Assembly: GCF_000272005.1 (NCBI RefSeq)
Contig: NZ_AKKU01000001.1
Span: forward strand, 124,001-188,000
Direction of reading: 5' to 3'
Length of the DNA: 64,000 nucleotides
Source: Alishewanella agri BL06
GTDB taxonomy: Bacteria > Pseudomonadota > Gammaproteobacteria > Enterobacterales > Alteromonadaceae
Shown: one piece after another, positions 62,620 through 64,000 of the stretch
Numbering within the stretch: the stretch's first letter is position 1
How the letters are laid out: each line of letters opens with the position of its first letter
Translations under genes and position numbers: made by a program
Notes under the pieces: generated by a model
Databases searched by the model: none
Seen by the model: only the letters and a program-made list of their open reading frames with translations
Told to the model about the DNA's origin: nothing

Positions 62620-64000
62620 ATGGCAACCGCAATCGCCTGGCGCCTGTTCTGGCGCGAACTAAAACGCGGTGAGCTGTGGGTAATCGCCTTTGCGCTGTTC
62701 TTAGCCGTATTTTCAGTGGTCAGCCTGAGTGGCATTACGCAAAGCGTAAAATCGGCGTTAGAACAACGCAGTGCGCATTTTATTGCCGCAGACAGAGTCT
62801 TGGGTTCCAGCCAGCCGTTTGATGAGCAGATTTTTGCACTGGCAGCAGAGTCGGGCATTGCCAGTGCCCGACAAATGCAATTTGACTCGATGTTATTCAG
62901 TAGCGCGCAAATGCAGTTATCGACAGTTAAAGCGGTGAGTAACAGTTATCCGCTGCGGGGCGACTTGATACTGCAGCGTTCCGATAACCTGTTAACGGGT
63001 GAAGCCGGTGAGTTAGTACCGGGCACAATTTGGCTGGAGCCGAGGCTGTTTGATTTGCTGCAGGTTGAGGTTGGGCAGAGCCTGGAGTTGGGGAATACTC
63101 AGCTGTTGGTTGGTGGGGTTATTGTCAACGAGCCCGATGCACCACTCAGTGTATTCGGCGGCAATCCAAGGGCGATAATGCATATCGACGATGTGGCCGC
63201 CTCCGGGATAGTGCAACCGGGCAGCCGCATCAGTTATCGCTATCTGTTTGCCGGCAGCAATAGTGAATTGGATGCCTTTAGCCAGGCAGTGACCCCGCTA
63301 TTGACGGTGCATCAACGCTGGCGGGATCGGGATCGCCAGTCGGCGTTAGGCAGCGCCTTGGATCGCGCCGAACGCTTCCTGCTATTAGCCGGTTTATTGG
63401 GTATCGTACTGGCTGCTTGCGCAGCGGCAGTCGCTGCCAGCCGCTATAGCCAGCGCCACTCGCAGGCTGTGGCAATTATCAAAGCGCTGGGTGCTACAAC
63501 GCAGCAGGTTAGAGTGATCTATTTTGGTCACTTGCTGCTGGTCGTGCTCTTTAGTCTGGTACTGGGTTTAGCCGTAGGCCAGGTCGCGTTAACCGGCGCA
63601 GAGCTCGGTATTAAGCACTATGTCGGTGATTTTCGCCCCGAGTTTAGCTGGCGGCCCCTGTGGTTGGGGGCCTTAACCTGTGTGTTATGCGCCTTGTTGT
63701 TTGCCGCCCGGCCATTATTGCGATTAACGGTAACGCCTGCGATCCAGGTATTAAAGCAACCGTTGCAGCAAATGACTATCGACAGACTACAGCTGCTAAC
63801 CGGTGCTGCCGCCGTATTCGGCCTGATGTGGCTATTTGCCGGCGACTGGTTTATCAGTTTAGGGCTATTTCTGATTTGCGCCGTCTTCGTGGCGATTTTA
63901 CTGGGTGGTGCGATGTTACTGGTTAAGGCTGCCAAACCGGTTGCTGCGGGGCAAAGCAGTGCCGGTAAGCTGGCGCTGGCGAATTTACGCCGCCGGCTAT
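62620..64000 (+). CDS. ybbP: ABC transporter permease YbbP, truncated by window end
   Basis: Open from ATG 62620 to the window edge (460 codons; the full protein is usually ~800 aa). It begins MATAIAWRLFWRELKRGELW, with a first TM helix near residues 20-40. A MacB-type periplasmic domain follows. TM helices near ~255-275, with the FtsX-like SRYSQRHSQAVAIIKALGAT after them, mark the FtsX/LolE permease domain. A second pair of helices is seen near 305-325 and 345-365. It follows ybbA with a one-base gap. Confidence 0.9.
   Translation, partial: MATAIAWRLFWRELKRGELWVIAFALFLAVFSVVSLSGITQSVKSALEQRSAHFIAADRVLGSSQPFDEQIFALAAESGIASARQMQFDSMLFSSAQMQLSTVKAVSNSYPLRGDLILQRSDNLLTGEAGELVPGTIWLEPRLFDLLQVEVGQSLELGNTQLLVGGVIVNEPDAPLSVFGGNPRAIMHIDDVAASGIVQPGSRISYRYLFAGSNSELDAFSQAVTPLLTVHQRWRDRDRQSALGSALDRAERFLLLAGLLGIVLAACAAAVAASRYSQRHSQAVAIIKALGATTQQVRVIYFGHLLLVVLFSLVLGLAVGQVALTGAELGIKHYVGDFRPEFSWRPLWLGALTCVLCALLFAARPLLRLTVTPAIQVLKQPLQQMTIDRLQLLTGAAAVFGLMWLFAGDWFISLGLFLICAVFVAILLGGAMLLVKAAKPVAAGQSSAGKLALANLRRRL

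Overview
The window looks like chromosomal DNA of a free-living gammaproteobacterium, most likely an aquatic Alteromonadales/Chromatiaceae relative (Rheinheimera, Alishewanella or Arsukibacterium type). This placement is an inference from gene content, not from a marker phylogeny. It rests on the tkt-epd-pgk-fba block, a TtpC/TonB2-type energy module, E. coli-like tRNA-Ala(GGC) and tRNA-Glu(TTC), a tesA/ybbA/ybbP block, and a full exosortase A (XrtA)/PEP-CTERM exopolysaccharide system.

Layout. 1-6.7 kb: metK (minus, cut by the window edge), then tkt, epd, pgk and a Calvin-type class II aldolase on the plus strand. 6.9-11.9 kb: a six-gene operon for DUF3450 protein, TtpC-like channel protein, ExbB, ExbD, TonB and a TPR protein. 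12-24 kb: the regulatory and sorting part of the PEP-CTERM system. It contains prsR, prsK and a co-transcribed trypsin-like protease, an exosortase-associated acyltransferase paired with an FAD oxidase, two PEP-CTERM substrate genes each behind a sigma-54 (-24/-12) promoter, and the TPR lipoprotein prsT. 23.9-37.2 kb: a tightly packed plus-strand operon for polysaccharide assembly and modification (deacetylase, carbamoyltransferase, two GNAT/FemAB proteins, glycosyltransferases, O-ligase, asparagine-synthase-like amidotransferase, flippase). 37.3-42.1 kb: an AT-rich variable segment with two glycosyltransferases, a complete IS5-family insertion, an IS630 remnant and a sulfotransferase. 42.1-54.3 kb: a minus-strand operon headed by the priming sugar transferase, with a deacetylase, a glycosyltransferase, xrtA (fused to EpsI), a second flippase, a large RIFT-barrel lyase-like protein, a hexapeptide acetyltransferase, a glycosyltransferase and a beta-helix protein. 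54.5-59.3 kb: the export operon (Wza-like lipoprotein, chain-length protein, tyrosine autokinase, outer-membrane barrel), with an ExeA-like ATPase convergent to it. 60.5-61.3 kb: a tRNA array Ala-Glu-Glu-Glu-Ala-Glu followed by two decayed tRNA-Glu 3' halves. 61.3-64 kb: tesA, ybbA and the start of ybbP.

How it fits together. A repeat unit is probably started on undecaprenyl phosphate by the priming transferase, extended by the many glycosyltransferases, and decorated (carbamoyl, acetyl, sulfate, amide or amino groups). It would then be flipped and exported through the Wza/Wzc-like machinery. PrsK/PrsR with sigma-54 probably switch on the PEP-CTERM proteins, which XrtA would process at the inner membrane. 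The least explained parts are the signal-less RIFT-barrel protein inside the xrtA operon, the acyltransferase/FAD-oxidase pair, and a PEP-CTERM gene that has a good sigma-54 promoter but no signal peptide.
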